64,000 bases of DNA, taken from positions 1-64,000 of the forward strand of contig JARUPY010000367.1 of NCBI GenBank assembly GCA_029817715.1. Direction: 5' to 3'. This DNA comes from Melastoma dodecandrum. Taxonomy: Eukaryota; Streptophyta; Magnoliopsida; Myrtales; Melastomataceae. The stretch's first letter is position 1. Every line of letters begins with the position of its first letter. Under the pieces are notes generated by a model. It had not been told where the DNA came from and did not search any database. It saw only the letters and a program-made list of their open reading frames with translations. Shown in pieces: positions 37,271 to 50,045 of this stretch. The position numbers were made by a program, and so were the translations under genes.

Positions 37271-39898
37271 ATGAGGTTCCCAGGTCATGGTCCAGGATAC
37301 AGATTTCACCCTACCGATGTGGAACTAACCATGTATTACCTTAAGAAAAAGGTGATGAGAAGAAAATTCTTTCACGATGGCATACAGGAGAGAGATGTAT
37401 ACAATTTGGATCCTCGTGATCTTAAAGGTAGATATGCCAGTGTTTGAAGCTCTTTGACTTGTCTTTGAATTTCCCTTTTGGGAAGATGTTTGTGTAAAAA
37501 ACAAGATGACTGTCTATTTTTCAGGTCAAGAGCATGGTAAGGGAGATCTTAAATGGTACTTTTTCTGCCCTAGAGAAAGGAAGTATTCGACAGGGAGAAG
37601 GACAAACAGATCCACAGAACTAGGGTTCTGGAAGACAACAGGGAATGACCGGTCAGTGCATTTCGAAGGCAAGATTGTGGGCACGATAAAGAGCTTGATT
37701 TTTCACGAAAAAAACTCAAAGCAGCGTACAGACTGGGTGATGCACGAGTACAAGCTTCAGGATGAATATCTCAGGCAGCTTGGCTGGGAAGAGGTACTTA
37801 AGACTCTTCTCTAAACTTGTTGCGGTCATTTCATTTGTTGCGTGTTTGAAAAGTAAGTTTTTTTGCCTCATCTTTTATCCGGATGGATTTTTGATAAACT
37901 CGAGTGGATGTAGGGTGAAATGCAATGATTAATTGTATGAAAATTTTGGCTTCTGCTTTTGTATCTCTTATGCCATTGCAATGTTTGTTACTAAAACTGG
38001 TAATTACTGCATCCTACGGCTACAAGATCTAGAAATAAGCTATCATTACTTTAAGGTTCATTTATATGACTAAAAATTCTTTGAAATTTTATAATTTCTA
38101 AATTACTGACATTTTTGTCATTGAGTAGTTGTTATTTTCGATTGATTGTGCTCTGAGTAGTTGTCGTGGGAAATAGAAGATGAATAGAATAAATCACGAG
38201 TAACTAGACAGCTAATGTATTCTAGTAGGGCATCAAAACTTTCTTGCTTGATGAATGATCCTTGTTAACTTCAGGATGAATTCGTACTCTGTGTGATTTT
38301 TGAGAAAGAGGGTCCTGGCCCAAGAAATGGTGCTCAATACGGAGCTCCTTTTAGAGAAGAAGACTGGGATGATGTCAATGAAGAGCCAAACAATTGTGAA
38401 GAAAATGCCCTAGGAGTCGACTCAATGTTACAAGTTCATGATCCTACTGATAAAGTAAAAAGTACTGACCTTAATGAGTCCAACTGGTCAGGTAGATACT
38501 GTGTGGGATCTTCATCAAGGACTTTCCCATTTGATATTGACCAATCTGTTAATCATGCGTTTCCACCAACTCCTCTCTTACGAATACTGCCAGTGGATAC
38601 TCAACTGCCATTAACTGATGAAGGCAGCATTTCCTTTCATGAAATCCCATCAGTTTCACTTGGACATGAACAAGGGCTGGTACGTGCCATCCTTTCCTGC
38701 TTTCTTTCTGATTTTTCTCGCACTTCGTAGGTTGTCAGAAAATGTTGCTATAATGGGCGGTTGTTATATTGTAATTGATATTGTTAGGTGAGTAATCTGA
38801 TTTCTTCTGTAAACTTCTTGATGAACTCTTTGTAGTTACTTATCCGAAGATAATTTTGTTGTTCAGAACATTGGTGTTGACCAGGGTGTTAGTTCTGAAC
38901 TCGCTATTCCAGACATCGAGAAGAAAGTTTGTGAGGTTTTGGTTGACCTTGTCAGTTTGGATGATATCTGTGATTCTGGGGTCAATGCTTTTGATAACGA
39001 TTCCCTTGCAAATCAGAATATTCTACCTGATGACTTCATGGAGGTGGACGATTGTCCGGATGGCTCTGATTCATTTGAGGGTCTCCATGACCCTGCTGTT
39101 CCAAAGCAACCTACTTCTTTTGGTGCTGTAATCCCAAATGGCATACTTACTCCAACCTTTATTGGTGAACAGAATTTGAGTGTTGGGGTTTCAGATATTA
39201 TTCCTTCATGGAACAGGCATCATTGTGAGCCAGCAGCTCCGACAGACCATTTTACCAACGGTACTCAGACCATGGGTTTCAATGGTCAGAGTTGCGTAGG
39301 ATATGAAACCCTTTGGGAGCATGATCAGTTTTCTGATGGTCTTTGTTTTCTGGACTTTGGAGATGATGTGTCAAATTTCAATCAGGATAATCAACTTAAT
39401 GCAGGGCCGCTTGGGTTCGGTGGCCAGGGTTTTGGGGAGAATCTACTGGGCATGAGTCCAAATCTTCAGTTTTCTCAGGACACTGATGGGTTCGTTAGTC
39501 AGAGTTTGAGAGGAAATGTTCCCCCCTTGCACGGTCCTCAGTTTGCTGAAGACTCAGCCTGGCATGGCCCGGGTTCTGTGCAGAATGTCATATACTTGAA
39601 TCAGCGACCTCAGACTGCTGGTGGGTCAATTTGGCTCCGCGGCCAGGAGGTGAGCTGGCTTTTTATGTCTCCCATTTTTTTTTGTTAATGTACAATCTAG
39701 TTGACATTTGTAACATGAGGTTTTGATCTGGAGCATAATCTAAGTGTCTTAACTGTCTGCAAACAATGTTTCTGTTTACAGTCGACTATGAACGGACAAA
39801 TGGATAATGGTTTTGCTGCCAATGGCGCTGCGGCACCTTTTGAGAATGTGCTACCGCCGCAGTCAATGCCCAGAGGTAGCACCCATGATCCCTCATGA
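37271..39898 (+). CDS. NAC domain transcription factor, downstream tandem copy
   Basis: Five exons (37271-37427, 37525-37793, 38275-38679, 38867-39649, 39782-39898) give 576 aa. Exon 1 has the same length as in copy 1 (157 nt) and all intron phases agree. The NAC domain reads [75 protein letters not shown]. The WKATG-type motif (WKTTG) is nearer to the family norm than in copy 1. The C-terminal region keeps [24 protein letters not shown] and PLHGPQF blocks shared with copy 1. The protein continues to a longer C-terminus ending near [13 protein letters not shown]. It is probably a nuclear DNA-binding activator; the target is unknown. Confidence 0.92.
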
Positions 39899-40369
39899 TT
39901 GTGACCTCCTCAAACTCTCAACCCAGAAGATTTCTTGGATGATATCTTTGTTGAGAAGGGATTCCTCTTTGAATAGTATGTACTGTAACTGGTATTCTCG
40001 GGAGCCCCTACTTTGTTGAAATCTTTCAGTTCTCTCGTGCATATCTTCTCATGGTATTGAACCCGTGCTTCCATCCGGGATACGAAGACCTGGGTCCAGT
40101 TATATGTTTGGTGAAGCGATTTGGGCTCCTGCGTGTTGTTCGGACTATGTTGTACTGCTAGACGTTCTTGATGTGGTTATAGAATATGCTTGTCGCTGGA
40201 CAAACATGTTCCTTTCCTTTTCATGCAGGTTGTCTTTATGTTTTCTTTTCTGTTAAGTATGCTGGACAATGGTGAAGAGATAATTGTCTCAATAGGGTAA
40301 GGCCGTTTTTTTCCAGGAAAATTCGAATTAGAAGTGTTATTTGACTAATTTTAAAAATTAAATTCCTAC

Positions 40370-40601
40370 CTCTTTTCTCTCAACCCGCGCACAATCACCG
40401 ACAACTGACTCGCAGAGCCTCTATGCTCATGGAGTAGGCCTGTAAATGGCCGCCTCCTGCAGCACGGCCACGCGCCGCAAAAAGATGAACATTCCAACCC
40501 AAGGAGGGCAGTGGTTTTAACAAGATACGAACCCTGGCGAGCCGCAACTGACCGGCACCGAGCGTCCTTGGCTCCTCCTCGATCGACGATTTCCGATCCA
40601 T
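40370..40601 (-). pseudogene. remnant of a short gene duplicated with the NAC genes (copy 2)
   Basis: Exon 1 (40601-40533) reads MDRKSSIEEEPRTLGAGQLR plus LAR and ends in phase 0 at a GT donor. A second exon starting at 40456 after GCAG reads EAAIY, then needs a one-base shift to continue as MSIEALRV. As read, the frame stops soon after. It pairs with 35200-35346, which shows that the NAC duplication carried its neighbour along. The family is not identified; expression or coding status is doubtful. Confidence 0.4.
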
Positions 40602-41383
40602 CGTCACCCTTCGTTGGCGAACCGGAACGGGAATTGGAGGGCACAGATGTCGGAATGGAATCACGTGGCGAGATCTCGAGCCGGGGGATGTAGTTTTTCG
40701 AAGCTTCTTGAGAGCCGTCGGAGGATTCGGAGGGACCACTGAACTGGGGACTGGCCCATGCTAATTAATGGGCCGAAAATGAACCCAAGAATCCATAATT
40801 GGAAAGGACGAAGGAAAAGCCGGCAAAAAGAGAGAATCTAGGGAGTTTCCACTTGGCTTAGGGGGATGGAGATTAGTACAATGTTTAACACTACTATCGA
40901 TGTTAAAAGTGTTGTTAAGATAAAGATTTAGGAATTGCGGACAACGGTTTTAGGATTCGAAGAAACCGATGAAATAACTCTTCTTTCTTTCATTTTTTTT
41001 TTAATTTCTTTCTTGGAAAGAAAAACTCCGGCAAAGTTCTCTGTCAGCTGCTCCCAGACCCAACAGACAGTCTTGTCAGACTCCCTCTCTCCCAACTCTT
41101 CTCGGACACAGACAAAACTAACTTACCGAACTAAACTCCAAAGTAAACCACCAATTACAACTATCAACGGCATCCCCAGACCACGATTCCTTCCCCCCCC
41201 CCCCCTTTCCCTCTCGACCCACACCCACGGAAGCCCCTTCCTTTCGTCACACCCAATTCCCCAGTTCTCACCCACACCCCCGACTACAATCCAATACATT
41301 CCCCAGATTCATGACCTTTTTCTTGTTTTTGTTCTGTTTTGTTTTTCTTACCATTAGATTGTAATCGACCCCAGGGACCATCC
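40602..41383. other. intergenic and 5' leader of the BTB gene
   Basis: TGGGCC/GGCCCA-type sequences occur near 40750-40772. The last 350 bases are a C- and T-rich leader with a C run at about 41193-41206. No other feature is seen. Confidence 0.4.
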
Positions 41384-43743
41384 ATGGTGCGGCGGAGGTC
41401 GAAGCATCGCCAGAGGTCCTCCCCAGCCGCCGCCTCTTCTTGGTGCTGCTCCTTCACCCCTCCCCCTTCCAGCCCCGAGCCCATCCCTCGCGCCTCCTCG
41501 ATGAAGAAACAGCCCGTGATCGCTAAACCCCCACGTCACTCCTCCTCGTCCTCTGCTGCTGCTGTTGCTGCGGACGCGACTGCATCCCCTGCCAGCGCCA
41601 AGTCCGGCGGTGGCGGACCTGGCCTCGTCGGCCGTATCCTTTCCCCGGGCCGTGTCTCCCCAATCGACCACAACCCGGGTCCCAAATCGGGCCGTGATAT
41701 GTGCACTGCACCACAGCGTGACATTGTTCCTGGAAGCCCCAGTGGAGGCGGGGGACTGGGAGCGGAGAGCGGGGTAGCCAGCGGCGGGTGTGATGTGAGG
41801 CTGAGCCTGCGGGGGAGAAAAGGTGGGAGCTTGACGTTGGAGGTGGACTCGAGAGTTCTGGGGGCGAATTCTGAGGTTTTCGTGACGGTCATCGAGGAGC
41901 ACATGAAGGGGGTTTCTTCGTCGGATGGTTCGAAAAGGGTTTGCGGGATAGAGGCTGGGGAGGTGGAGAATCTGGGGGTGTTTAGGGAGACTATTGAGCT
42001 GATGTTTGAGGAGGACATCGAGAAGAAGCTTGTTAACATTGGCGTCTTCAGATGTATTGACATGCTCGAGGTTGGTGGATCCGATTGTGGCCATTGGTTT
42101 CCCTTTTGTCAAGTACTTCATTTGCCGGTGAAGAAGCTTAGTTGCCTCTGTTGTCTTATCTTACACTGGCTTGTGTTGGTGGAAAATTCATCCATATGAT
42201 TAATTGCAAGCCCCAGAAAGTGTCACGGAATTGTTTCTAACTTTGAGCCTCAGTCTCGAGTTGGGCGACAAGGAAAGTGCCATATTTTCGGTTGTTGGTG
42301 GATAGATGGATGGATGTTGTGCTTGTTGTTGCCGAGTGTTTCTATTCATAGGGAGAGTTATCTTTGGGACGCTACTTGATTGATCTACTTTTCAACTTAG
42401 TTGCAAATTGATAGAAACTTCTGTTGGATCACGGAAAGAGTGTCCCGGTTATCAAAAATCTAATCCTGCGAGCTTTTCTCTGGGTTTTGGCGTCATTTCC
42501 GGTTAATGTTTTACCTCCAGGAGACAAGTAATCAGTTTTCCTCCGTTTAGTTTTAGCTTGTGGTTCGAGGGGAGAATCTATGCAGCTTTCACTTCAGTAT
42601 CAAGATTGGCGGGATTGGCCTCAATGAGTTAGTTCTTGAGTTTGTATTATCTGATTACTGTGGACCTATGTTGTAAATAGCTAAAACAGGTATCAGATGA
42701 TTTAGTGGTTCGCGCTAGTTGGTTTGAATCTCTACTGTTGTCCGGTTTTGTCTCCGTGAGTTTGGTGTTGCCCTGATGGTTTTTTCTCTTGCTGTTTACA
42801 GGTAGCAGCCAGTATCAAGTTCAATCGAGGGATACTCTCATGTTTGAGATACTTGGAGGCAGTTCCCTGGACAGAGGAGGAGGAAGAGAAGTTGAGGAGC
42901 TTGTTTACTAGATTCGATTTTGATAACACAACCGCCCGAGACATCTTGTCTAGACTATACACGCTCGAATCTCCACGACCTGAAGTAAACTTGGCGAGGC
43001 AACTTGTTGCTTCAATCACAGAATGCTCGTCTGCTAATGCGAGGAACGAGCTGAAGTCGTTGGTGAAGGGCCTCCTCTTCAGGAGTTCGGTCTATGAGAA
43101 GGACCATGCTAATCTAACCAAGGATGATCTCTATGACATTTGCATAGCATGTATCGATGAACTAATCAGCCTTTTTGAAGAGGCTAATGGCGACAGCAGT
43201 CCCCGAGGCAAATCGCCAAAGGATGAGGCGAATAGGCCACTAATCGAAAGGATCTCCAGACAAGTTGACAATATTAACTGGGTGCTCGAGATCCTGTTCG
43301 ATTGGCGAATGGCTGAAGAGTTCGTCGACATATGGTCTGCTCAGAATCGACTCCTGGAACTGCACCAGACTGCATCACCGATGCTGAGGTACGAACTAAG
43401 CAGGGTTTCAGCCAATCTCTACATCGCAATGGGGACAAGGAGACTCCACTGCGATGCAGAAGCTCGATTGGGGATCTTCAAGTCATGGTTCAGGCCCATG
43501 CTCCTAGATTTCGGGTGGCTGCAGAGGTGCCGCAAAGGGCTGGAGACGAAGGTGCTCGAGGAAGCCATGGGGCAAACTCTGCTGACACTACCTTCGAAGC
43601 AGCAATACGTGCACTTCATGGAATGGTTCAGGTCATTCTCCAAGCACGGATCTGAGGGCCCCAACCTCAGCAAACCATTCCAGATATGGTGGCGCCGGTC
43701 GTTCCATAGAGGGTCCGAAACTGACGTGGTCGAAACTCGTTGA
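41384..43743 (+). CDS. BTB/POZ domain protein of the At1g63850 type
   Basis: Two exons (41384-42070 and 42802-43743, GT-AG, phase 0) give 542 aa. The N-terminus is Ser/Pro/Arg-rich and probably disordered (MVRRRSKHRQRSSPAAAS). A BTB-like fold starts near residue 137 (DVRLSLRGRKGGSLTLEVDS, SEVFVTVIEEH) and ends across the intron with KFNRGILSCLRYLEAVPW. The C-terminal half is helical, with WVLEILFDWRMAEEFVDIW and a basic tail. Plant proteins of this group are thought to act as substrate adaptors for CUL3 ubiquitin ligases; the substrate is unknown. The start at 41384 is preferred over an in-frame ATG at 41339 because the extra 15 residues look untranslated. GC content of exon 1 is much higher than that of exon 2. 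Confidence 0.85.
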
Positions 43744-45625
43744 GCAGCAAAGCGATTCGTGGGGATGGACTTATTTGCAGCAACTCTTCCTCTTCATTGG
43801 TGCCATTGTCACCCTCGGCATGCTGTTTGCATTCTTAAGTCTCGCAGAATCCTGGGTGTGATGTTTCTTGTGGGAACGGATGAGGGCTAGTGTATCCCTT
43901 GATTTTGATTTCGATGGTGATGATGAAGTGGGAAATATAGTGGGGGTTATTTTATTTAGAGAGGAGAAATGATGGTGGTGGTGGTGGTGGTGCTTGGGTT
44001 GAGGAAAGGTCATTGCTTTGCCCGCGGTGGTAGGTGTTTAGAAGAAGAAGGTGAGGGGGCAGCTGAATTTTTCTTTTAACTTTTTATGAACTTGCTGTTT
44101 GAGCTGAGTTCATGGTGTTTTTTCACATACTCATGAATTCACTAAGCAAGTTCTAAATTTGTCCTGTGAACTCGCTATTAAGAATTTACTGAAAAAGTTT
44201 TAAATTTTTCTTGTTAACTCGCTAGTACTAACAGCGAGTTCAAGACGATATTTGATGAATTTTGAAACATTTTGCGGTAAACTGCAAATTTTTTTGCAAA
44301 CTACCGGTATTTTGGGACAAGGCTCGGCCTCTCTCATTGAAAAGGGTTTGTCTAGCTTGCAGGCAATGTTCATGGAAAGTCTAATATGGTGAGCTGAACT
44401 GTGGTTGAACTGCTATGTCTTGTTTTTAATGATTCACGTGCCTTAGAAGATTTGTGTTGTTGAAGAATAACCACTGATTAACCGGCTATCCATGGATGTC
44501 TTGGAAGGTATCTTGTGATGGGAACACACAACAAGGGAGCATCTACTGTCTCCAAAATCGTGGCTGCTCCCTGTGGACACTCTTCTTAAATCGGCCGTTT
44601 TGTGTGAATGACAGACAGAAAAAGAGCAGCCTTGATGCCAATGGATACTGTAAAGGATGAGATCCTGCAGCCACTGTCTCATCGGCTGCCAGGGCTTCCC
44701 AATTTATGTAGTCAGAGTTTGATAGAATCACTGTGATTGTACATGCTTAGTATTGAACTGCAGGTCACTAAGACCTTCAATCCTTGTAATTAAATCCAGG
44801 TTTGACTCTATCTATATGTCATTCTAGACCCAACCCACTACGACAGCTTCCAAACAAAAATCGGCACTGTTCTTTAAAGGAATGTTCCTCTGTCCGCAAA
44901 TAATTTGTAAAATAAGTCAGTTGAATTCATAATTTTTCAACTAAGTTAGAAATTCCAAATCTCATGTAACAAATTGTTCTTTAATCATGGCAAAATATTT
45001 CGGGCTCTTACATTGTTCGAGCCCACCAAAAGCTCGGAACTTAAAGGGCCCAATGATTTCATGGGCAACGAATGATTCCTAGGGCTTGCTGTAACTCCCC
45101 CAAGTCTTTCTCCGACAAATTGACAATGAAACCAACGATTTAACGAATTCCCAACTTTCCCTCTTCCCCCACGCCGCAAAAACCATCGCCCAACTTTCTC
45201 GGTGGCAGCAAGCTCCAAGTCCCAAATCCGGCCATTTCAGCAATCCACAGGTAGCCTTCCCAGGAACCGTTTCTGGGTATGAAGGAATCCTGTTTATTTT
45301 TACTCGGTTTGTCGAAATAGTAGTAAAGGCGTCACCTTTAATCGAATTGAATAATTTTTTTTTGACAAGTAATCGAATTGAATAGCTTATGACGCTTTTG
45401 GTTTTTTCCCCTGCTTGTAGGACGAAGAGCTTTTATCATTTTTTTTCTGGAGAGCTTGTTGATGGAGTAGCAAACTTTCTTAGTTTAGGAATTGATCTCG
45501 TGAGGTTACAGGGCTTGTTGATAGACTCATCTATACTTGTCATCACAGGTTGAGCGTATTCTGAAGGCCATGTGATTGATCTTTGAGTCGCTTTGGAAGT
45601 GGTCATTGGACACGGTGCAGAACAT
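43744..45625. other. intergenic
   Basis: A GGT microsatellite lies near 43972-43991. TGGGCC-like elements occur at 45003-45066 ahead of the SWIM gene, with a minus-strand open stretch over them (44985-45218) that I take as non-coding. A probable 5' UTR intron of the SWIM gene ends near 45420. Confidence 0.4.
45003..45066 (+). promoter_or_regulatory. site II-like elements upstream of the SWIM gene
   Basis: GGGCTC, GAGCCCA, GGGCCCA and TGGGCA occur within 64 bases, about 560 bases upstream of the start codon and before a pyrimidine-rich leader. The role is inferred. Confidence 0.35.
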
Positions 45626-48199
45626 ATGGAGATAGTGGACTCTATAAATGATATCCCAGTGCAAGATCCACCAGGAGAGGAATTCTCCTCCACTGATCTT
45701 TTCTGGACCAAGTTTGGCACTTCCGAGCACCAAGATGAAGTAGCCCTAATACCCTATGCCCGGGTTGATGCTTTCATAATTGGAGAATGCACCAATGTCG
45801 AATGTCCCACAAGGTTCCACATAGAAAGGGGAAGAAGACGATCAAAGGGAAGCTTGAAAGAGTACAAGGATGATGAATATTTGGAGTATAAAATGTAAGT
45901 ACAGCAAAGGGGCTGTGATTTTAACGGACTCATGCTGCATGATTTTTACAGCTTCTTATTTTTATTTTTATTTTTTTTTTTCATTTCTTTTACCAATTTG
46001 GCTTGAAGGTATTGGTGCTCCTTTGGTCCCGAGAACTATGGGGAGGGTGGCGATATATTGCCTAGCCGGAGATATCGTCTTAACACTCGAAACCGAGCTG
46101 CCAGACCTCAGTCCATGCGTGGGTGCACCTGTCATTTTGTGGTAAAGCGGTTGTATGCCCGACCATCTCTTTCGCTTCTTATTTACAACGATAGGCGGCA
46201 TGTGAACAAGTCTGGCTTTGTCTGCCATGGGCCCCTTGACAAGGATGCTATTGGCCCTGGTGCCAAAAATATGCCATATATCTGCAATGAGATTCAACAG
46301 CAGACTATGTCGCTCATTTACCTAGGAATTCCTGAAGAAAATGTGCTTGAGAAGCATATCGAAGGGATCCAACGTTATTGTGGTTCAGATATGCAAGTAA
46401 CTAGTCTGGCGTCACGATATGTCCAAAAACTTGGGATGATCATCAAACGGTCTTCCCATGAACTGGATCTTGATGATCAAGCTAGCATAAGGATGTGGAC
46501 AGAACGGAATAGGAAGTCTATATTCTTCTACCAAGATACCTCAGAAAAGGAAACTTTTATTTTAGGGATACAAACAGAGTGGCAGCTGCAGCAGATGATC
46601 CGATATGGACATGGCAGTCTCATGGCAGCAGACTCTACTTTTGGCATTAAGAGGCTAAAGGTAGATCAGCTTGCTAATGGATTTGTTTGGAGATATTTTT
46701 TGCGATATGGTAATTAACGTTAGTTCCTGTTGAATTGCAGTATCCGTTGTGCACGCTGCTTGTCTTTGATTCTAGGCAGCATGCACTTCCAGTTGCATGG
46801 GTGATTACACGCAGCTATTCAAAGTCAGACATGTCCAAGTGGATGAAGGCGCTGATTGGTAGAGCTCAAAGTGTTGAGGCAGGGTGGAAAATTAGTGGCT
46901 TTTTGATTGATGATGCAGCTGCTGAAATTGATTCAATCAGGCAAGCATTTTTCGCTTCCTTCTTTTTTCTTGTTTAGTTAATTTAGCTTCCCATTTGAAA
47001 CCTAAATGTTTTCCTCTCTCAAAATTTCCAGGGATATATTTACCTGTCCCGTCCTATTTTCTCTTTGGCGGATCCGTCGCACATGGTTAAGGAACGTAGT
47101 CAAGAAGTGCTCTAACATCGTAATCCGGCGGGAGATTTTTAAAAGACTGGGTGAACTAGTTTACAGTATATGGGGAGCAGCAGAGACTTCAAATGAATTG
47201 GGGAAGTTTCTGGAGGATTTTGTGGACCAGACCGTGTTCATCGAATATTTCAAGGCTACTTGGGTGCCTAAGCTCGGTAGGCCTTATTTGAACCCTTCTT
47301 ATTAAATCTTCCTTGTTGTGAATGTCACATTTCCTTTACAGGAAGTACGTAAACATTTTGGTGGAAATCATCCTGATTGTGGTTTAATATTAACAGAGAT
47401 GTGGTTATCGACAATGAGATGTCTTCCTCTCGCCAGCCAGGAAGCTTCCAGTGCAATTGAAGCCTATCATGTCAAACTCAAAGCCAAGCTATTTGATGAT
47501 TCCCATCTTGGTTCACTCCAAAGAGTCGATTGGTTGGTGCACAAATTGACAACGGAGCTTCATTCTAGCTATTGGCTCGACCGCTACGCCGATGAAAGTG
47601 ATTCATTCCAGAATGTTAAGGAAGCTTACATCAATTCCACATCATGGCACCGTGCACTACAGATTCCCGATTCTGCGGTCTCGCTGGATGAGAAAGATCG
47701 CCTCTTTGCCAAGGTAAAGAGCCAGAAAGACAGTAGTATCACTCGTCTCATATGGAATCCGGGTTCAGAATTCGCATTTTGTGATTGCCCATGGTCGATG
47801 CAAGGAAACCTCTGTAAACATATCATCAAGGTCAACATGATTTGTGAATGTTATGAGAGTTATCGGCCATCTATGTCTGGCCAGTCTCTTAAAGAGATGC
47901 TGCTTGATATCTGGAGAAGGCCTACAGACGACTCGATGTCTCTAGACCTCTCGATGGCCTTGACATTCCAGATACTTAATCAGATGCAGAATCTGGTCGA
48001 GTTGAATGCTGCCGATGACATCAGCACGGTGGTTAACAAGTTGCCAGTAAACTGGGTGTCAAAGAAGGCCAGAACATCGACTGGCATACCGTCCTCTGTG
48101 GTCGACTTCCCTTCGAATTCTAGGAGCATTGCGAAGGTTGCCGTTTCTCAGAAGAAGATCCGCAAGAGGAGGAGATTATCCAGATTGGAATGGTACTAA
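45626..48199 (+). CDS. SWIM zinc-finger protein derived from a MULE-like transposase
   Basis: Five exons (45626-45894, 46009-46660, 46741-46940, 47032-47276, 47397-48199) give 722 aa. The N-terminal part (WTKFGTSEHQDEVALIPYAR) and central blocks (GCTCHFVVKRLY, RHVNKSGFVCHGPLD) match the plant SWIM family related to At1g60560. A transposase-like core follows (AADSTFGIKRLK, LLVFDSRQHALPVAWVITR, LIDDAAAE, FSLWRIRRTWLRNV) with two Asp positions of a DDE fold. The SWIM motif CDCPWSMQGNLCKH lies near residue 583 (C-x-C-x8-C-x-H). Length and clean frames suggest a domesticated, host-used gene; molecular function is unknown. Intron 3 has a GC donor (CAG/GCAAGC at 46941). Exon 5 is taken from the AG at 47396; an earlier AG at 47340 would put a stop in frame. 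Confidence 0.9.
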
Positions 48200-49067
48200 C
48201 CAAGCTGGCGGTTTAGCATGAGGGTTCTCGATGCAAGGAAATCATTGGCCAATTTCGACACCGGCCTGCTGTTGGAACCACAGGTAACCTGCAATGCCTC
48301 AGCTACTTCATTCAAAGTGCACCTAACAAGGAAGGGCAGGGGATCTGATGCAGTATCTCCAATATGTATCCTTTTGGTGCATCCCTCCATGGACATACAT
48401 GGCCAGCGCACAATCCAGTAACTTAGGATTTATACTCCACCTTCCTTTTGCTTCTCCAAATACATTTCTGTAATTGACTTTAATTTCTTCAGTACTCCGG
48501 GTTAGACTTATTTCCATGTGTTACATACATTTTTGAGGTACATGTTACTTTGCTCTCACAATTCATTTTCATCTCATTCTATTACAGTTGAAGTTTGACT
48601 GGTGCTAATTATTTGTGCTGTAGTTGATGGGCAAAGTGAGCCTATGAGCATTCTGATCTGGTAGCACAGCAGTTCGTGCAATGTTGCTTTTGAACCGTGT
48701 GCTCATCTTCAACTCATTATCAGTACACACGCCCCAAAAAGGATAAACAGGAAGAATCAAACTGTTGATTTCTGGGTGGGTCCAGAACAACAGCACTCCA
48801 CATGATTTGTAGTTTGTCCAAAACAAGAATAACTGGGTCTGAGGAGGGGACAAAGGATTTGCCAATAGGGAGTGAGGAAATCTCACCTTATCCACACGCC
48901 AACCACATCCTGGGGCTAAATCCCTCATCCCATTTCTTCCACATCATCCCCAGGTTAAAAGGTTGCACCACAAAACAAAACCCTTCCAACTATGAACAAC
49001 AACTGAACAAGATTTCCCATTCCCATCCTTCTTTGCTCTGATTAATTCCTCGCAGAAGTTTTTGGCA
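48200..49067. other. intergenic: 3' UTR of the SWIM gene and PSAN promoter
   Basis: No coding region is recognised. The 200 bases before PSAN contain GATAAGG in inverse (CCTTATCC, about 48886-48893), an I-box-like sequence of the sort seen in light-regulated promoters; this is suggestive only. Confidence 0.35.
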
Positions 49068-49766
49068 ATGGCTGCCATGAACTCTGGCGTGCTTGCATGC
49101 AGATACTCCATATCTGGAGCTGGATCATCTGATCTCAGCTCAAAGATTGGCTCTGTCCAATCAGTTACTTCTCCTCAGAAACTTCCTGTGATCAGGGCTC
49201 AGAAGGCTTCTACTGATAACAAGCCAGCTGAAGGAAGAAGAGCTGCACTTGCACTCCTCGCCGGTTCACTCTTCACAACTGCCGTGGCGTCTTCTGCCAA
49301 CGCTGGCATCATCGAAGAGTACCTCGAGAAGAGCAAAGCCAACAAGGTGTTTGTCATTGTGATTTTGACTCTTCTTTTGTCTCTCCTGAAGTTTCTCTTG
49401 ACATCATTAGTTGATGTTTTCTCCTTCGGCGATTTTAGGAGCTGAATGACAAGAAGAGGCTGGCCACGAGCGGAGCAAACTTTGCAAGAGCGTACACCGT
49501 CGAGTTTGGCACCTGCAAGTTCCCCGAGAACTTCACCGGTTGCCAAGATCTTGCCAAACAAAAGGTATGCAACAGGGAAAACCGCATTTTAACTCCTAGT
49601 AAGTTTATCAGCATGTATTGTCTTTGCTGTCACACATTCAATTCATCCTGGTTCCCTTTCTCATCCACTGCAACAGAAAGTGCCGTTCATCAGCGATGAT
49701 TTGGAGTTGGAGTGCAAAGGAAAGGACAAGTACAAGTGTGGTTCAAACGTCTTCTGGAAGTGGTGA
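49068..49766 (+). CDS. PSAN: photosystem I reaction centre subunit N
   Basis: PsaN is a lumenal subunit of photosystem I that helps plastocyanin docking. Three exons (49068-49346, 49439-49564, 49677-49766) give 164 aa. A stromal transit peptide is followed by a thylakoid signal with twin Arg and a hydrophobic core (RRAALALLAGSLFTTAVASS) ending ANA before GIIEEYLEKSK. PSI-N is known as a substrate of the twin-arginine (delta-pH) route, and the RR is visible. The mature part keeps the four Cys (GTCKFPENFTGCQ, ELECKGKDKYKCG) and ends FWKW. The start is the first ATG in a favourable context (GGCAATGGCT). Confidence 0.97.
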
Positions 49767-50045
49767 AAATGTGCAGTATTTGTTGACTTCCTATTTCTTG
49801 CAACCTGCGCAAGTGTATCTGATGATACATCTTCAGACACAACAAGCTCCTCTCTTCTCTCTAATGCTTCTTTCCTCGTTCATTTGAGGTATAAGCTGAT
49901 GCAAACAGCTGAGAAGATGAATTGCCTTGTTTGTCCGACACATTATTTACCTCGAGCCATATTCCTGGAATATGTCCCATTTCTCACGCGGATCTTGGAA
50001 AAGCTGAATTCTTCGCTGGAGCTCCATGATCGCCCAAACCCTACG

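Noticed and set aside
41354..42121. Long minus-strand frame of 255 codons across the BTB gene
   Set aside because: It is the antisense shadow of GC-rich exon 1; the plus-strand frame continues across an intron into a BTB-like domain.
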